The notes under the pieces: model-generated
The model's input: the letters and a program-made list of their open reading frames with translations, nothing else
What the model was told of the DNA's origin: nothing
Database searches by the model: none
Translations under genes and position numbers: made by a program
NCBI GenBank assembly: GCA_039619475.1
Contig: CM077115.1
Location: forward strand, 597,395,643-597,459,642
Reading direction: 5' to 3'
DNA: 64,000 bases
From: Icerya purchasi
Lineage: Eukaryota; Arthropoda; Insecta; Hemiptera; Monophlebidae
Shown: positions 34,701 through 47,140 of the stretch, piece after piece
Layout of the letters: every line of letters starts with the position of its first letter
How positions within the stretch are numbered: the first letter of the stretch is position 1

Positions 34701-35268
34701 ATAATATGATAACATTTGCTAGTTTGAAAACCGTTAAATTTAAAAAAGCTCAACAACAGTCACGGTCCAAACTAGCCGATGTTTTTCAATTACATTTTTC
34801 ATATTTCATGTTTTATAATTTTTAATTGGCATGCAATTGTAATTAATTAACATTGTTGTAAAATAAATATTCATTAAATCTGTTTTTAAATCTTTGTAAG
34901 AAGAAAAATCACGATGTCATTTTCTCAGAAACGGCAAAAGAGCGAACTATACTTACTACCATTTCTCGAAATTTTTTCTCCGTGATATATTTTTTATGGC
35001 TCCCTTAAAAATGGCCATGGCTTCTTGGAGAGCTATATGACTCCCACTTGAGAATCACTGTTTTAGAGAACTAACCATTTGTGAGAATGAGTAGTTGGCT
35101 TATTTTAAGGGCAGCAAATAGAAAAAAAAAAAAAGTTTACCAGCTTTTATTACCCTTAAAATTCAATTACAAGTTGGCCAAAATGACTTCAGGTGCCACA
35201 GTTTGTTATTGCATATTGTAACAGACATTTATTTCTCTAACTAATTAGCGACATCTACATAATTGGAA
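34701..35268. other. 3' flank of the PDE7-like gene
   Basis: AT-rich. The only feature noticed is the polyadenylation motif at 35228-35233 on the minus strand. Confidence 0.45.
35228..35233 (-). promoter_or_regulatory. Candidate polyadenylation signal of the PDE7-like gene
   Basis: AATAAA on the minus strand, 35 bases after the stop codon of the terminal exon. It supports the transcript ending here. Confidence 0.5.
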
Positions 35269-36026
35269 CTAAATTTTAAAAAAACAACAACAACAACAAC
35301 ATGAACACAGATTAAAAGTAAAGAAAAAAAGTTGAGCTGATTTATTTAGCATTACCTGATCAAGCAAGTTTGTGTTTGAAAAAAATTGATTATATTGACG
35401 ATTAGTCGACTTGATTCGATATAGATTTCGGTTGTTCTCGAATTTCTGAAAGGTTTCTTTCTCATTTAACGTTAGCTTGTCTTCGTTTTGCAGATGATCA
35501 TTATCATCAGCGTGATCCATTAGTATGCCGGCAGTATCGCAAAAGCCTCCAGCTTTTTTATCGGCCACTTTTAGCTTTTTACAAATTTTCATCCATTTTG
35601 CTGTGCAGTTACTTTCATCATCGATTCCCTTCGCTTCTTCGCAATCATCAGTGGCAAGTTTCCTGTGGTCGGTATTGCGGGTCGTTGTTTGTTGTTTGTA
35701 GGCGGAAAAACTGCTGCTGTGCATTCGGTGTAATCGGTTCGGTCCTAGTCGCATCGCCTTATTTCGAAATCGATCATCGTTCGTAAGGAATGGAAAATCG
35801 ATTGCAGCAACGCGCGCCGGAAGAACCGGCATCGATATCGTCTTACGCAAAGACCGTTTGAGCGCAGTAGTAGTTATACTGTGACGCTTTCTCGAGTCTA
35901 ATTTCGATATTAGCTCCCATCTCTTCAAATTATTTTCCAGATTCGACATCAGAGTTGCGCTAAACGGACTGTTGAAAAATTCGTGCATTTCATGAAACAG
36001 CGGAACAGCCACAAATCTGAAAAACC
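35269..36026 (-). CDS. PDE7-like cyclic nucleotide phosphodiesterase, terminal exon
   Basis: The acceptor is 'tgtttcag' (ending at 36027). The first two bases (GG) complete the Gly codon begun at 54712. The exon encodes FFRFVAVPLFHEMHEF..., the last helices of the class I PDE catalytic domain ('GF...(V/L)..PLF..W'). A roughly 200-residue polar C-terminal extension to the stop at 35269-35271 follows. The extension contains basic Ser/Thr motifs (RKRHSIT, SLRKTISMP) that could be PKA-type sites (inference). The last residues, a run of Cys, come from an (AAC)n microsatellite. A CAG|GTAATG at about 35355 could be an alternative donor. The upstream GTG at 36012 is not a start. Class I PDEs hydrolyse cAMP (PDE7 is cAMP-specific) to 5'-AMP and so end cAMP signalling. 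Confidence 0.85.
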
Positions 36027-36224
36027 CTGAAACATTTACAAAAATAGCAAAACTTTATAAATACATTCGGCGTTAGTCACAGCGAGACGTACATACACAT
36101 TTTTTCATCTCGATACTGCGTGACGAGAGGAGCTAAAAATTATTTCTACTCTGTGAGTCGCAAAGACACAAAAATTGTGTTTTACTGTCTGTAGTAAAAA
36201 TAGTTTTTACTTTTTTTCAGTTTA

Positions 36225-36670
36225 ACCGTTTGTCCCCCTTTTTAGTCCTCATTTCTTTTTTTGGGGGGGTCAACCGGGGACCTAGGAGTCTCAATTATAT
36301 CTTGATACGGTCAGATATTGTTAGGAGAAAGGAACAAAGGAACAATCTGTGGAGAGGGAAAAGATCGGACATGAGAGGCGCAATATGGAGCAGCAAGACT
36401 AAGTCGCAGCAAGACCAAGTCGCAGCAAGACTAAGTCGCAGCAAACTGGAGTAGAAAGCAGAACACTCGGCAGAAAGAAATCAACACTTAATAAACATAT
36501 GGTCCGCATCGCAAATACGCTCTTTGTTTGAGTGTAGAGGACAATGCGGAGAGGCAACTAATGAAAAATGAAAACGGGAAGAAGATAATAAAGTATGGCT
36601 TAAGAGCGCAGGCGAATAACGGAGACAACAACAGAACGACAAAGTGAAGGAAACAAAGAGAACCATAAAC
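36225..36670 (-). mobile_element. I-type LINE C-terminal tail, copy 4 (antisense)
   Basis: Minus-strand frame ends ERICDADHMFIKC (the 'CDANH..FECS' block). After a stop it continues SAECSAFYSSLLRLSLAATW and ends 'LTISDRIKI' and stop, collinear with copies 2 and 5. A 16-bp tandem repeat (36392-36445) interrupts the usual sequence. It lies in the PDE7 intron, in the same direction as the gene. Confidence 0.72.
36392..36445. repeat. 16-bp tandem repeat, about 3.4 copies
   Basis: Unit 'agcaagactaagtcgc' repeats three times with one substitution, then a partial copy. It sits inside the LINE tail. Confidence 0.9.
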
Positions 36671-38928
36671 AGGTAGACACTAGGTGAACAGACATATAAA
36701 AAAAAAATTTATTAGAAAAAAAGGAAGAAGCGTACATATCTGATACCAAAGTCTGAGATGAAAACCTTTGTACAGCGGAAGGAGATTGGACGATGGGACT
36801 TCTTTAAAGAAGAACTGGGAAAAGTGCAACAATCGGAGCCAAGGAGTCCTCGTTTCATTACCGAAGATGCCCGAATGCTTTATCACTTCTCCACAACTGT
36901 AGTATTAACGCGGTTCAGCAGCGCCCCCCCTCAACTTCATCACAATTGCCTTAAATTTCGAATAATTAGTCATGTATTTTTACACACTTGGAATATCGGT
37001 GTAGTTTAATGCGCACGGTTCGAGCCGGAATATAAAGTTTCGCACCTCCTAGAATTGCACTAATGTGTGGAAATTTACCTGTTCTTTTATGGCTCATACT
37101 TGGACCAATTTCATTCGTAGGCTTCGTAGGCTTCAAGGTTGTTTTAATGCTGTTTCGTTAGAATCAGCGATCAATAAACTTTTTTAATCGATGATTTGTC
37201 TATTTAAATTTTCTTTTTTAGCAAGCTGAAAGTAAAATTTCTCGACTAAATGAAATATTTTAAGACTCACAATAGCCTGCTTTCCCTTCAAAATATTCCG
37301 GACTACGCCCACCATCGTATTCATGCAACTTTTTGTACAATTCAAGTGCGTAAAAGACGGATACATTTAAAATACGAGCGTATTACACATACATTTATTT
37401 ATGTATACATATGTTGAGTGGCGTGCGATTAGTAAAAGCTTGTGCTAAAGCCTCAAGCGTTAAACTATTGCCGTGCAACATAGTAGATATTTGCACATAA
37501 AAAGCTAATTTATATTGAAAGAAAAAGAAAAAAATTTCTTTATTTCTGTATGTGTGCGCGTGGCTGAGTACATATAGGTATGTACACGAGTGTGTTTGTG
37601 TACGCAACTTTATATCGGTTTTCGTAAAATATGACATTTGTAGTTTGTTTAGCAATTTGGTACTCGTTGACAATTCTAAATAAACAGCCCGTAAAGAAAA
37701 AAAGAAATACATGATACAATATTTGCGATACGCCTACAGGAGATGCTGTCAATCGTGGAGAGAATAGTTTGTAAAATAAAGGATAAAATACATGTTTTTC
37801 CTCATGAATTGTATATAGCCCGTAATCATTATAGCGACGAGTACATTATTTTTTTTATAATAACTTGCAGATTGCGGATAACCTGCCCCAGCTGAACTAC
37901 TTTAAAAGAGACTTTTCACAATTAGAAATAGGAAACTAATACCGATCCGATGAACGAACCAATGAGAAAAAAGTATCGTCGACGAAAAGGTTTTAAAAGC
38001 GATGAAAAAAGGAAAACATAATCAGACGATACGCTATCTATAATTTGGAAGACGAACGGGCAACGAGAGAGATTCTGCACTTTAATCAAATTATATGTCA
38101 TTTGGTTGAGAATACAGCAGCGATTTTAACCACTACTATTAGTATTACCAATAAAATAATAAAACTATACACACACAAGAAAGAACGTTGTTAAGATCGA
38201 ATATCAAAAAGAATGTTCTAGAAACGTCTTTTCGGAGGCACATCGCATCTCTTTAGTCTATATGAATAAAAGATCGGTTTACGCGTTAAAAATCGGTGAA
38301 TTATCTTCATTTAGGAAAGAAAAGTTAGTAATATTTGATTTCTTCTCGCGAATCCGACAATGAATGACAAATTTATCTTTACTAACATAATTACTATTTT
38401 CTAAGGGTCAGTGCGATTTAGATCTCCTTCGGATTAAAATTAAACACTTCTCTGATACTTTCTCTGGTTTCCACTTTTTAAATTAGGTTAGGCGATAATT
38501 GAGGTCTCCTCTAGGTTTCAGCAACACAAACTAAATTTTTCTTCACAAATATATTTTCTCCTTTCTACTACTTTAGACGCGAAATATTCCTTCGAAAAGA
38601 AAACGCTGTTACTAGCGTGCATTTCAATTAGCAATCTCCAGATATTTCTTACTGTATTTATAATTGCATTACTTTATTAACTATTCAGCAGGCAGGATGT
38701 ATAAATACGCTACATTTAAAATGCACCAACGTGATTAATAACCTTCCCACACAGTTAAACTACTAGTTTGTTACACGATGAAGACTTCTGAACGAGTGAA
38801 TTCTCGTTTGTACGGACCGCTATAGAACGACAACACTTTTTGAATCAATGCGACTTACGCCTGGGAGCGAGCGATTCAGATCCGCTTGCTTACAGAAAAC
38901 ATTGAGAAAATGACTTAACATACATATA
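36671..38928. other. PDE7 intron, no supported exon
   Basis: AT-rich. Open frames at 36758-37009 and on the minus strand at 37184-37752 show no domain or repeat partner. Confidence 0.4.
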
Positions 38929-39202
38929 ATTACTAAAAATAAATTGAAACAAACTCTTTTACACACAAAATATATTCACAATAAATTATAAATTATAAAA
39001 ATCCCAGACTAGTTTCGGATAACAACGATCCATAATCATAACTTATTAACTTTTAATAACTTTATTAAATGTTAATAAGCCATGATTATGGATCGTTGGT
39101 ATCCGAAATTAGTCGGGGATTTTTATAATTTTTATAATTTATAATTTATTGTGAATATATTTTGTGTGTAAAAGAGTTTGTTTCAATTTATTTTCAGTAA
39201 TC
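38929..39202. mobile_element. Palindromic MITE-like element (hairpin)
   Basis: Arms 38929-39048 and about 39075-39202 are nearly perfect inverted repeats around a loop of about 26 bp. The right arm has a small extra 'ataattttt' unit. It shares 'GACTAGTTTCG' with the element at 33535. No coding. Confidence 0.85.
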
Positions 39203-39586
39203 AAAACACAAAAATGGTTGAAAATAATTCGAAATTTGACCGGGAAAGTAAAACATTATATATGTGTTTAAAAAAATTAAACCGATTATAAAAGAAATAA
39301 TGATGAAAAAAAACCTGCCAAATTTAAAAGGCAACTGAATATTGAAAATTTTGTTTGTTTGGTTTTTTGTTTTTCTGGCTAAAAATATCTTGTAAGATAG
39401 CGTTAATACATTTTCTATTCGTTACTGAAGAAGGAACATTCTGCATGAGCAGAGTATAAACTTTTTTGTAATTTTGTTAATATTTTCAGTTTTTTACATT
39501 TTAATACTACGAGTATTTATGGTGTATGCATTTCCAAGATTATAATAGCAGAGGAATCTGCACAGATTTAGAGACACCTAATCAAT

Positions 39587-39870
39587 TTAGTTGCCCTTGT
39601 ATAGCATAAGATATCCTGGACTTCTTTTGGGTTGTCTGGCAATGCAATTAAGTTGGAAGGCACCAAGGTGAATGTACGTGGGCAGTGTTGCAGGATATGT
39701 TGGCAATACCGGCAAGTTACATAAGTGGCAAGAGAAGGAGGAAAGAGGAGCTCCTTTTAATAGATAGTTATGGGACATTGATGTGTGCCCTACGCGCATT
39801 CCGATCAATGCTGTAAATTCTCTGCGGAATATATCGCGGTGGCTGCCACAGTTTAGTACGCATCTCGATT
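39587..39870 (-). mobile_element. LINE RNase H C-terminal fragment (antisense)
   Basis: The minus frame reads IGMRVGHTSMSHNYLLKGAP and then CHLCNLPVLPTYPATLP. This resembles the 'R(L/I)GHTR.THS.LL.GE...C..C' block that follows RNase H in I/Jockey-group LINEs. It is a different family from the 'CDANH' tails. Upstream and downstream parts are not recognisable. Confidence 0.6.
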
Positions 39871-40082
39871 GATCTCAACCACGATGTTTGCTGGCACGCG
39901 TACTTCAGTTTAAATACGGTATAGAATAAGTTTAAATTTACATTTTTACGTAAAACTAGTTAATTTTACATGTTGAAGTACACCGTTTTTATGTTTATAT
40001 AGAGATATTGCATGCGCAAGTTTTAAAGATAAAAATACCTCTAGTCTATTAAGCGAATTATTCTCTGATTTCGTATGTACCA

Positions 40083-41510
40083 ACTTATCCACACGGAAAC
40101 ATTGCTTAGATTCATCGACCTTTTGAAAGCATTTGACTTACCGAGACATGATATACTAATAAAGGAACAAAGTATAGGTGTCGAAGGGAAGACTTTAAAC
40201 TGGTTGCAGATTATCTAAATAATAGAAGCGGTATAGATATAAATGCATCGATAAAACACGCTAAAATCTCCGTATATGCGGATGACATTGATCTTAATAT
40301 CTACAGATAGAAGTATCTTTAAACGTCAACTCTAAGATGATGTAAACAGCCTAAATTTGTGCTTCCATGACAAAGGTCTTCAAATAAATGCGGATAAAAC
40401 TAAATTATTGTGGATTAAGCCAAGTAATTACTATCAATCTCGTACCAGTTTAACCTAAAATGCCATTCGACAAGGCTGCTTACATAGAACAAATAAAAAC
40501 TTTTGTGGGTGCGTGGTATCATTGAAACGGTAAACGATTATAAATATTTAGGAGTAAAAGTAGGTAACGTCTTAAATTGGGGAGACCACGTAAATGACTT
40601 GAATACAAAAAAAAAAATCCAGAAAATAATTTCAGCGTTATGTAGACTATAAAATAATACATACTTACGAAAACTAAAATAACAATATTCTATGCTCTAT
40701 ATCAATCTCATTTAAACTATGCAGTAATAGCTTGGGAACGAGAAAACAGAACCGAAACATATTAGCCAGCTTCAGAAAAAATATTTAACAACCATTATGG
40801 GAAATAGTAATACGGAATATTCAGACGTAAAGGGAAACATATTAAAAAAATACAACAACCTGAAGATCGTAATGGTACTATTTAATTATAATGAAATGGT
40901 TAAACATAAAAATAGAAAAAAGGGACCCTTCAAAAAGTATAATGTCAGGAAAATACGACTTTATAAAAATCATAAAATTAGCAGCAACTTCAACAACCAT
41001 GAAAATAATATTTCAAAATTAACACACCTTGCAAACTATTAAACATATCACCGGAATACATTAAGCGACTACCACCTAACAAAAAAATAACTAAATTAGA
41101 GATAAAACAGTGGATTACTCATAAAAATATTACGCTCTAAACAAATAATCATGGTTACTTAATCGAGTATATGTTTAAGTTATAGTTAGTAATATGAGAT
41201 GCCGATGGGTGTGTCGCTTGTATGAGCAGGTATGAGACATTTGTGATTATCGAATATATACTGAAAGTGTGTGTATATGAATGGGGTTATGTATGTGTGG
41301 GTTATACAGCATACATTAAATATAAGTATTACCGATAATTACATGTCTCGAACTCGTTAAATATAGCAACAATTGTACGATATTAGCTAAATAAAGAGTA
41401 GAGGCATGTGTTAATTTCTAGGTCCCTACCGATAAGCTACGTAGCTGGGCGGGATCCTCAGACGTAATGCACATGCTATAAAATATATCAAAAAAAAAAA
41501 AAAAAAATTG
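40083..41510 (+). mobile_element. LINE relic: RT domain to 3' poly(A)
   Basis: Broken + frames carry RT blocks in order. First is RFIDLLKAFDLPRHDILIKE ('D..KAFD...H..L', about 40110-40170), followed by an internal deletion. Then come ISVYADDIDL (the YADD active site, 40275-40286), LQINADKTKLLWIK, and NDYKYLGVKVGNVLNWGDHV at about 40527-40595. A 3' coding remnant is open at 40797-41042. It ends in an A-run at 41492-41508. The block style is like LINE family A (1-1045), but the 3' end differs. Confidence 0.78.
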
Positions 41511-44079
41511 CATGTTTTAGGTAAAATTATTTTTTTTTTAAGATATAATATCTAGTAAAATTTCTCGCGCGCTGTCATAAAATATCCAAAAGCTGATATA
41601 TCGGGTATTTAATATAGATCTAAAAGAATAATAGCGATACATTACACGTCTACAGAGTACTCTGGGAAAAAGGCAAACGTTCGATTTGGGTAAAAGTTCG
41701 TATATAAGTCAGGGGGTTATGATTGCTCAAATTACCGATGTAACCGTTCACGAAGAAATCAATCGTTGTTCAGCAGAGGATGCAGAGGTATGTATAGAAA
41801 TGAAAGTTTCGATGTCGCAGAAAGTTTATTGAAATGAAGGGAGAGAAGCACACAATTACGACGTTTCTATACTATAGTTTACGAAGTTACACACAAGTTA
41901 GTTGAAAGCAGGCATTGGTTCTTTAAAATGTTGAAGGACCAGTCGGGCTTATTGCGACGAAGATTGCCTGCGAAAGCGATTCGACATAAAATCGCAAAGA
42001 GGAAGATTCAAGATCGCATAATAATGTACGGGGGCCAAGAATTCGATTTAACTGTACCGTCTTCAGATATGAAAAAATTCGATGGCTTATTTAAAACTTT
42101 AAATACGTTTTACTTAAAATGATTACTTTTTTCGACTAGTGCGGACGCATAATCTGCAACTAACCGTTTTACCTGGAATTTTCTATACATCTTCAGAAAT
42201 TCAGAGAAGACTAAAATCGGGTATTTTTAAACGTATTATTTATCTATTACTTTTTTTTTTCTTTTTTTGAAAAAAGTTAAAAAATATTCAAAATCGAGAT
42301 TTTTTTCTTTTCTAAAAAAAATTTTCATCGTTTCTATCAAAAAAAAAGTAATATGGACTTTACCGGGCAACTTTTCTCCAGGAAAATTTTATAGTTTTCA
42401 AAGAAAAATTCGTTCAAAATTTCTAGCACAGTTGTGCTATTTTTTTTACTTCTGACCGAATGTGTTTAATAAAACATTTCCAGACATCGTATACTTTTTC
42501 GTTAAAAGTTTTTCGATTTTTCTGAAAATCTAAACTTTTATAATTTCAAGAATTGCTACACAGTGTAAAATGACCTTTAATATCTCTATATAATTTACAA
42601 ATTGCACTACGTACAGAATTGTTTAAATCGAGGGGTTTCCGCCCTGAATTTTTTAACGAAATTTCTTTTTTAACATAGTTGGTTCGATTTCGCGAAATAC
42701 GGCTTATTTGAAAATAAGAGCGCCTACGTGTAGCTTTTTCAAAACAACAAGTTGCTTCGGTGTTCGGATGCTAAAAAAAATATAGAAAGCTCGAAAGTTG
42801 CCTAGAGTCTCGGTATAAGGTTTAGTGGTGTACGTCTTGGCTTTTCCGTCGGTCCGAAGTTTCGGTAATTTCAAGAGCGATCGTTAATTACGAATATTAA
42901 TTGTTCGTTTATATTTTCCGGCGCTCGTTTAAATTACAGTTCGTTATTTACAATCATATATCAATCGTCGCTTTCTGAAAACAATTTTACACCCCCCCCC
43001 CCGATCTTATATAGCCCAAAAGCGACCAAATTAAAATGCGTTATTGCGTGTGTATTTATAATTAGCGCACGTAGTGCTAATTCCATAATCTTGCCTACTA
43101 AACTTTTTATTGACGGTTCCAATGAGGCAATTAATGTCGTCAAAGGAATTTAACCGCGTCAGATATTAGCCAGTAGATTTTCCACGGATAAGGGGAAGAA
43201 TCGACCAAAATAAAGTAAAGTAAGTCCGATACATCCTTGATAAGCGGATATTGTGAAGTTAAGCTTTCCCCATAATGGTACTTAAGAGTGTAATGGATCT
43301 GGAGACTGAGGACAGTTCTACTTGGGATCCGCCTTTAATTTCCCAGATTTCTCTGGTATAGCCAATGTTTTAGATCAGATATATGTACCACCGGTGGAAG
43401 CAACTTGGGGATCCGGAACGAGACACGAACCGTGACCTCCAGCGGTGTTCAGTGTAACTTGCCGAAATTCGAAACACTTTTATGAAATTACTTAAGTGAA
43501 AAACCCCTAAAAATCGACTGGAATAGCGAATCTGGACGTTTTCTCATTATTGACTAATAATGCGGCCGGTAGCTAACACAATTCAAATAATTATGAAGGT
43601 AACATAGTTTCTGAAAAACGCATAGACGATTCATACAGAGTAAATATTAAAATATCCGTGTAACATTCCTGCAATATCTTTTAGTAAAAGCACACTGATT
43701 ATGAGCAGTTTTACAAACTCGCACCAGATTACAAACAGCAGACAGTGATTTTATGCTGGAAAGGCTCGCGAATTATTATAAGCGCCTAAAGATTATGTAC
43801 TAGCTTGCAGTTTTCCGTATAGAAAAGTTGGAGTTTTGGAATTTTGCGATCAGTTACGATTAGAAGATTATGTACAATCCAATTTAAAACCAGAATTGTA
43901 GACGGTTACTTTCGATAATTAAATACAAAAAAAAACAAAAAACAAACGATTCCCGCAATTGTGACCATTTTGTGTAATTGATTTAATAATAACATGTAAT
44001 TCCGAAGCACTAGTTGGCGAATTTGTCAAAGAGATCGTGAAATACTTCAAAATTAATCAACACATTTCTGGTAATTATT
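41511..44079. other. PDE7 intron, no supported exon
   Basis: AT-rich with many T-runs. The + frame at 41928-42122 (LLRRRLPAKAIRHKIAKRKI) is basic and protein-like, but no family is recognised. A C-run lies at 42993-43003. Confidence 0.35.
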
Positions 44080-44277
44080 AATATATTTACTTATTTATCA
44101 TCGTGCTAAGTTAAACAAAGTGTAGACATTTTTTTTTTTAAATCGTAGAATATTATAAATGCAATAATAAAATATAACATCTATTATATTTTATTATTAT
44201 ATTTATAATATTCTACGAATAAAAAAAATTTCCTGCACCTTGTTTAATTTAGCACGATTATAAATAAGTAAATATAT
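44080..44277. mobile_element. Palindromic MITE-like element
   Basis: Arms 44080-44179 and 44183-44277 are inverted repeats with about ten differences and almost no loop. The outer end is 'aatatatttacttatttat'. No coding content. Confidence 0.8.
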
Positions 44278-45430
44278 CAGTTTAAATATCCAGATAGAAA
44301 TTTCAACGGAGTACGTGTATAATTGAATATGAACGGTAGATTTGTTGTTTCTTCATTCGCGTATGATTTATTTGTCATTTTTCATGCAGACAGACATACA
44401 TATTTTCGTACAGTTGTACTAACTGAAAAAGTTAAAACATACCGTCTCGGAATTTTAAATATTAAAAATTATTGCGCGTCAGAGTCAACTGCGAGTCAAC
44501 TTTAAAGTTCTTCAGCGTCGATTTATATACGAAAACGAATCGTCACTCAGCGTTAAAAACACATGCGTGTCAATAAAACAGAATTCGAATCCGGCCAAAG
44601 GTTAAAAACTGAACTAGTTTAATATGAACGAATAAACGCTAGATTCGGAGGAGAAAAAAAGGCAACGACGTCTTAACTTCTAAATCGGGTTTGTTGACAG
44701 ATGATAAATCTTTTATTTCAGTGTAAGCAAAGCTGTCAATATAACTCTTTTCAGCTCACCTTGTTCTGCCATTTAGTGATATTGTCGGTAGCAGGTGCTT
44801 TTTTTTTTCTTGCCTCTTGTTGACATATTCCAGGTTATATTAATATTATGCTGAATTCGTTTCATATTGATTGTTTAGTCGCTCATTGAGAGAATATGTT
44901 GATTAGAGTGTAAATGAAATTTCGGACTCTACAGTACAGTTGCCGGTTGTTACGACTTTAAAAATGGATTTGTAACAATTAAGGGAGTTTTTCAGAGTTT
45001 AAAAGAAAAAAAAAACGGTTTTTTTTTTTTTCTTTTTTGATCAGACTATAGTTTATAGTCTTCAAAAATATAAATCTCGAATTTTATGTAAAAATTTGAA
45101 AAAATAAAAAAAAAATTAAACCATCTAAGACGCCTTTTCAACGATAGACTCTCGCAAACTACCGGCGCCGCAGAATAGACACACCCGCATACACACACAC
45201 ACACCCACAGAAAGAAATTGAAATAGCCCATTTTTTATGTACGCACCGTACAGCTTTGTATGTAGGAGAGGTGTTAGGCGTTTGTTATAGGAAGCGGGCA
45301 ATAACAGAGAGCCGATACGAGATTTTCGCGGTCTTATTTCTCGCACTAGTCGATTTTATCTTCAATTCGCGTCTTTAGATGTTTCACATCACTTATACAG
45401 TAATGAAATATAGGCAATATACTTCCATAT
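44278..45430. other. PDE7 intron, no supported exon
   Basis: AT-rich. A (CA)n stretch is at 45186-45205. No gene seen. Confidence 0.4.
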
Positions 45431-45997
45431 GATCTTAGGTGCAACCCCGATTGGTGCAAATATTTGAAGACTTAAGCGAACAACGAGGTTTTCAAACATC
45501 CATCTGCTTTGAGTGAAAGGATGCAAGAATATGTCAAACCCCGTTTATAAACGGCTAACAGATGAACTTTTGAGTCGTTGTTTAGGTCGAAATCCCCAAA
45601 ATAACAATATGAAAGTTACAATAATATACTCTGGACCATTATACCGAGACATAATTTTGTAAGCAAGAACATAGTTGAACTCACCGCCTATGTGTCCCTT
45701 TCAATATTTAATGAAGGTAGAAAAACGGTATTGAAAGAGATGATGCGAATCAGAATTGGACCCGCAGCTGTCGAATTCGTGGATTACAAAGACCACCAAC
45801 GCGTAAAACAGGCAGAAAAACGTTCCGCTGCAGCTGCTAAGGAGGCCAGAATTGCGGTAAGAAAGGCTCGTCAGCAACAAGAAGATATTTCTAAGGAAGC
45901 CTCTCTGGTTTATTGTACGGACCAGGAATCCCTGACTGTAAGGTTTAGTTACTCAAAACTTACAAACATTAATGAAATTTCACAAAAAAAACTTTAA
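45431..45997 (+). pseudogene. Mutator-like transposase C-terminal region, decayed
   Basis: Three shifted + frames join into one recognisable order. CNPDWCKY is followed by HPSALSERMQEYVKP, then VYKRLTDELLSRCLGRNPQN, then ESYNNILWTIIPRHNF, then IFNEGRKTVLKEMMRIRIGP and a basic Arg/Lys/Ala-rich end. This matches from memory the C-terminal part of Mutator-like transposase proteins widespread in arthropod genomes ('L..CL.G.TQN.NES.N..(I/L)W...PK' block). The last part (45692-45994) is still open. The DDE core is not seen upstream. Family assignment is by pattern only. Confidence 0.6.
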
Positions 45998-46984
45998 ACG
46001 CATTTTTCCAACTGGCGGAAAAGATTTTTCAAGTTCTACTGAACCGATTTTAGAAAAGATTGATTCATTTTGTTCGTTATGAAGGCCATGAAGCATTGAA
46101 CCCAAATCCTATTTAAAAAAAAAAAAAAAAAAACCTACACCTAGTAATTGGCCAAAACTGGCCAAAAAACTGTAATTTTTTGAATTTTTTTTTTGACCAC
46201 CGTAATTTTGTTTTATAGGTATATTTTTTAACGGAGTTTGGCCGAATTACATGTCTCTTTTTTTTTCAGGTTGGATGCTTCTAGTGACTAGAGAAATTCG
46301 GCCAAATTTTTCCTTTTTTTTTTTTTTCGACTTTAACATCATCTTGCGGCTAAAAAAGAGTTATATTAAAGAAAAAAATATTTTTTTCAGAAAGTAGATG
46401 TTAAACACTATTGTGTAAAAAAAAAAAAAAAAAAAAAGTTTGAAAATATGCCTTTTATATTTACTTTTTAAATTGTAATATCGCCTTAACCAAACGTTTA
46501 ACTCAACTCTGAGCGAGATAGGCACTACCACAGTCCATCGGATTGTTTGTAATCATGGTGAAGTGTACTTCGCGGGATTCCTTTGGCAATTCCCCGAGAT
46601 TATAATTTCGTCATTACGAGTCCAATCGTTACTTTTTTTTTTTTACTTTTTTTTTTTTATTGGGCTTTTCAGCTGCGGACGATTACCCATCAAGAAGGCA
46701 GAACGTAGGACAAAAGGAAACTGAGGAGGACACTAAGAAAGTTATTCGGGGAAGGTGAAGACGGCCAGAACTACTATGGAGAGACAGCAAGGGAGTCAAA
46801 AGAGATCGGTAAACTCGTGCAATTAGCAGTCCGAAGGGAAATAAATTTGTAGACGAAAAAATATACAGGATACCTTAAAGGAAAGGAACGCTCTCATGTC
46901 TTGTTAGCAATAAAACCTGATTATAATATATTATATATATATTTAAACTAAATGCGCGATGAAACCAGCATAAGAAGAAAAGTA
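45998..46984. other. PDE7 intron, no supported exon
   Basis: Several homopolymer runs (A at 46113-46131 and 46417-46437; T near 46634-46660). Nothing else recognised. Confidence 0.4.
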
Positions 46985-47140
46985 TTTTTATCCATGTCTG
47001 CGATTGTTAGGTAGCGCCCACAAAAAGATCCTCATCAACAATATGGCCGCAACTGCAATGCAGTGCCCACAGTGCGCCCGATGAGGCAAGAGACAAGACA
47101 TCGCTATTCGCCTACGGTTGCGACTGCAACGCAATTCCCG
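46985..47140 (-). mobile_element. LINE family B 3' UTR block (antisense)
   Basis: Reverse complement contains 'gcactgtgggcactgcattg' and 'cagttgcggccatattg', matching the tandem block inside 18661-19400. A diverged second unit lies at 47105-47140. No coding. Confidence 0.6.

Noticed and set aside
36012..36014. GTG at 36012 as a translation start of a 247-residue protein
   Set aside because: The reading frame continues upstream to a splice acceptor at 36027 and encodes conserved PDE residues before this point. It is an internal Val codon.
36392..36445. CRISPR-like direct repeats
   Set aside because: The 16-bp units are contiguous with no spacers. It is a short tandem repeat in a eukaryotic LINE tail.
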